Source: JBCCQH01 sp039024435
GTDB lineage: Bacteria > Bacteroidota > Bacteroidia > J057 > JADKCL01
DNA: 64,000 nucleotides
NCBI GenBank assembly: GCA_039024435.1
Contig: JBCCQH010000001.1
Location: forward strand, 310,001-374,000
Direction: 5' to 3'
Position numbers and translations under genes: made by a program. The notes below the pieces were generated by a model, which had not been told where the DNA came from, did not search any database, and saw only the letters and a list, made by a program, of their open reading frames with translations. Every line of letters starts with the position of its first letter. Positions within the stretch are counted from its first letter, which is position 1. This document shows positions 61,455 to 64,000 of the stretch, piece by piece.

Positions 61455-64000
61455 TTACTCTTCGGGCTTGCCTTGCAATGCCTTTTCGTAGAACTGCCGC
61501 ATCCAGCCGACCGATTCTTCTTGGGCGCGTCGGGTGATGAAGGTGCGGACCTCCGGTTCGTCGGCGAAGCTTTCCGCGAGGTATTTTCCGGCGACATAGC
61601 GGGGATAAAATGCCGGATCTGATTCCGCGATGCGCATGAGCAATTTGAGCCCGCGGTCCCGCTCATTTCCGGATCTTCCTCCGAGATAGACGTCGAGGTT
61701 GGTGAGGACGCTGGCGCGGCCCTGGGCCTTTTTCTGGGTATCGTACTGCGCTTCCACAAATGCGAGGTAGCGCGGGGATTGCTCTTCTCGTAAGATTTTT
61801 GCGAGGGTCCCCACCAGGCTGGCGGAGGGGTCGGCCAAGTAATTTCCGGCGGTAGCGCGGCCTTGCAGGGTATCGTACATGTACAAGGTCTGCAAGGCGG
61901 AGGCTTGAACCGCGTAGCTGCTGTCCCCGCAGAGCCGACTCAGTTCGGCGGTGAGTTGGGTCCGGGCGGCCGGAGAAATGATTTCCTGAACCTTTTCGAA
62001 GCGGTCGGAGAAGAAACCGACGGCCGTGCGGCGGACATCGGCGGTTTCATCGGTGAGGCGTTCGGTGACGGCGGCCACCACCCGGTCGAGGCCAGGACCG
62101 CTGTAGGCGAGCAGGGTTTGGATGGCCTTGCCTCGGGTGCCAAAATGAGGCTTTCGGGAGGCCTCGATCAGGGCAGTGCACAGGGCGTCGCCGCCCGGGG
62201 CTCCGGTGAGCGCATTCATCGCGGGTGAAATCTGCCCGTAGTGGCGACCGGAACTGAGCTGGGCCAGCCAGGCAGATTCCGGATTGTTGTCCGATTCGAT
62301 AGCGGCGAGGAGGGCGGCATCCGAGTTGAAGATGAAGCACGTGGGTTCGACCGGCGCGTCAATGACGAAAGTCGTATCGTGGGTTTCCATCCAAAGCGTC
62401 ATTTCCTGGTTGCCGGAAGGGAGCACCATTTCGCAGCGCACCGGAAAGCGGAAGAGCGGATACACGTCGAAATCTTGCTCTTGAGTGACGTGGAGCCGGT
62501 ATTGTCCATTGCGCCAGGTGCGTTTCAGGCGGAGGACGGGATGGCCACCCTGGAGAAACCACTGGTTGAAAAACCAGTGCATGTCCTCACCGACCACCTC
62601 CTCGAAGGCCAGGCGGAGTTCGTGGACCTCGACATCGGTGTAGGCGTGCCGGGAGAGGTAGTGTTTCAGCGAGGCGAAAAAGGCCTCGTCGCCGACGACC
62701 TTGCGGAGCATGTGGAGGACTTGGCCGCCTTTTTGATAGCTGTGTCCGTCAAACATCGCATCGGCACTGGCGTGGTAGTAGCGGATCAGCGGCACTTGCT
62801 TGCGTTGGGCTTCGTACATGTAACTCAGGCGGTCCCCCAGCAGGTGCCGCATCGCTTCGTCTGGTCCGGCGTCGTGCTCAAGCCAGAGAAATTCGCCGTA
62901 GGTGGCAAAGCCTTCGTTGAGGGTGAGATTGGCCCAGCTTTCGCAGGTGACCAGGTCCCCGAACCACTGGTGAAACAGTTCGTGGGAAATGAAATCTTCG
63001 TAGGTATTGTCGAGGTGCTGCCGGGCATCGTGTTGCAGAGCGCCCATGTGGATCGTCGCGGAGGTATTTTCCATGGCCCCGGAAACAAAATCGCGGACCA
63101 CGATCTGAGAATACTTCTCCCAGGGATACTCCACCCCCAGCAGATTCGAAAAGTATTCCAGCATCGCCGGAGTCTTGCCGAAGATGAGCCGCGCGTAGGG
63201 TTCGTACTCCGGCTCCACGTAGTAGCTGACCTCCCGGCCACGCCATTCGTCCTTGACGACGGAAAATTTGCCCACCGCCATCGCAAAGAGGTAGGGGGCG
63301 TGGGGTAGGCTCATGCGCCAGTAGTCGGTGCGCTTGCCGGCCCCCGCGTCGGTGGAATTGACCAGAATTCCGTTTGAGAGGGTAACAAAACTGTCGGCGA
63401 CGGTCAGGTAGATTTCCTGGGTGCAGCGCTCATTGGCGTGCTCAAAGGTCGGAAACCAGGCCGAACTGCCGTGGGTTTCGCCCTGGGTCCAGATCTGCCG
63501 GGGCTTGTCCGCGACTTCTCCCCCGGGATTGATGAAGTAGAGTCCCTTGTCGCGCCAGGCGCCCGGAGGCATCAAAGAATCAATCAGTTCTGGTCGGGCG
63601 GTATACTTGACGAAGACTTCCAGGGTTTCCTGCCGGGAGTAGCTGCGGTCCAGGTCGATGCGCAGCTTTTGGTCGTCGTACCGGTAGGGCAAATCCTTGA
63701 GGGTGCCGCCATCGAACCGGGCGACCCGATCAATCACCATGCCGCGGGCGTCCAGTTCGAGGGTATTGCGGGGATAAAACCAGGGCGAAAGGCGCAACCG
63801 GGCTTCGGCGGGCATCTGGGAGCGCTCCCAGTCAAAGCTCACTTCCAGTCGGGTGTGCAGTAGGTCAAAGGCCCGCGTTGCGGAGGGACGATAAGGGTAA
63901 TCGGGCAGGTTGGGGATGTTTTCGGTCGACTCTGCGGGGGAGACGGTAACTTTGGGTGGGGGAGGCGGAGTTGGGTGCTGGTTTTTGCACGCGGGGACCG
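61455..64000 (-). CDS. M1-family aminopeptidase lipoprotein (5' partial)
   Basis: The frame is open to the right edge. The codons near 63985 read VPAC then KNQHPTPPPPPK, a lipobox Cys with a proline-rich linker, so only the signal peptide is missing; an internal GTG at 63842 is not the start. About 848 residues are visible. The exopeptidase motif GAMEN, the zinc motif HELFHQWFGD with NEGFATYGEF (HExxH-x18-E) and the later catalytic Tyr region SYQKGGQVLHML are all present. From about residue 540 on it carries HEAT-like helical repeats (TERLTDETADVRRTAVGFF). It removes N-terminal amino acids from peptides outside the cytoplasm. It is convergent with pyk (100-bp gap). Confidence 0.93.
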   Translation of the reverse strand, partial: VPACKNQHPTPPPPPKVTVSPAESTENIPNLPDYPYRPSATRAFDLLHTRLEVSFDWERSQMPAEARLRLSPWFYPRNTLELDARGMVIDRVARFDGGTLKDLPYRYDDQKLRIDLDRSYSRQETLEVFVKYTARPELIDSLMPPGAWRDKGLYFINPGGEVADKPRQIWTQGETHGSSAWFPTFEHANERCTQEIYLTVADSFVTLSNGILVNSTDAGAGKRTDYWRMSLPHAPYLFAMAVGKFSVVKDEWRGREVSYYVEPEYEPYARLIFGKTPAMLEYFSNLLGVEYPWEKYSQIVVRDFVSGAMENTSATIHMGALQHDARQHLDNTYEDFISHELFHQWFGDLVTCESWANLTLNEGFATYGEFLWLEHDAGPDEAMRHLLGDRLSYMYEAQRKQVPLIRYYHASADAMFDGHSYQKGGQVLHMLRKVVGDEAFFASLKHYLSRHAYTDVEVHELRLAFEEVVGEDMHWFFNQWFLQGGHPVLRLKRTWRNGQYRLHVTQEQDFDVYPLFRFPVRCEMVLPSGNQEMTLWMETHDTTFVIDAPVEPTCFIFNSDAALLAAIESDNNPESAWLAQLSSGRHYGQISPAMNALTGAPGGDALCTALIEASRKPHFGTRGKAIQTLLAYSGPGLDRVVAAVTERLTDETADVRRTAVGFFSDRFEKVQEIISPAARTQLTAELSRLCGDSSYAVQASALQTLYMYDTLQGRATAGNYLADPSASLVGTLAKILREEQSPRYLAFVEAQYDTQKKAQGRASVLTNLDVYLGGRSGNERDRGLKLLMRIAESDPAFYPRYVAGKYLAESFADEPEVRTFITRRAQEESVGWMRQFYEKALQGKPEE

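Overview
The window is a chromosomal segment of a fairly GC-rich member of the Bacteroidota, most like the Saprospiraceae/Lewinella group. This is inferred from the following. Secreted proteins carry C-terminal Por/type IX secretion (T9SS) sorting domains. Good promoter candidates are of the Bacteroidota kind (-33 TTG, -7 TAnnTTTG), and most genes lack Shine-Dalgarno sites. Gene orders typical of the phylum are present: maeB-ruvA, acpP-fabF-rnc, yicC..nadD, and IPExxxVDY-type protein followed by pyk. No rRNA, CRISPR array, prophage or intact transposase was found. Nearly all genes are ordinary chromosomal ones.

Layout: 1-6.3 kb (mostly minus) holds a partial zinc-dependent phospholipase C-like gene, ruvA and maeB (stop/start overlap), a 2,4-dienoyl-CoA reductase-type SDR and a secreted lipase-like hydrolase. 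6.3-8.2 kb has a DinB-like protein, a TerD protein and a repeat-bearing spacer. 8.2-13.1 kb (minus) is a run yicC-nadD-pssA-purS-iscS-iscA-hypothetical. 13.1-14.6 kb holds a cluster of palindromic repeats next to a motif-less acyl-CoA-synthetase-like ORF. 14.7-22.5 kb has an M50 protease, nrdB-nrdA (class Ia ribonucleotide reductase) and a large lipoprotein behind a long AT-rich spacer. 22.8-27.7 kb has a vitamin K carboxylase/HTTM-like membrane protein, a small membrane protein and a large T9SS sialate-O-acetylesterase-like protein.

28-30.4 kb is gapA-pgk. 30.5-39.1 kb has a GH113-like lipoprotein, a T9SS protein, an exonuclease-DNA ligase pair, a nucleotidyltransferase, a membrane protein and a Fic protein with an apparent internal deletion. 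39.5-42 kb has tRNA-Phe and two Fe-S electron-transfer proteins. 42-47.1 kb (minus) has DegP/HtrA, two outer-membrane-type proteins, a Crp/Fnr regulator and a P-loop ATPase/HNH nuclease chimera. 47.3-52.6 kb has nuoH, clpC and an M48 protease. 52.6-55 kb is acpP-fabF-rnc. 55.3-59.1 kb has an unrecognised 495-residue protein and a T9SS protein. 59.5-61.4 kb is an IPExxxVDY-like gene with pyk, and the window ends in an M1 aminopeptidase lipoprotein.

The main oddities are three ORFs that look like normal families with a piece missing while staying open: the ATPase/HNH chimera, the Fic protein and the acyl-CoA-synthetase-like protein. There is also a dispersed family of intergenic palindromes flanked by CCCATTGGAAATC (or its complement), clustered next to the truncated synthetase-like gene. 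The ATPase/HNH chimera, with its own strong promoter and the regulator behind it, is the best candidate for something undescribed. All calls are from reading the sequence; no database search was run.
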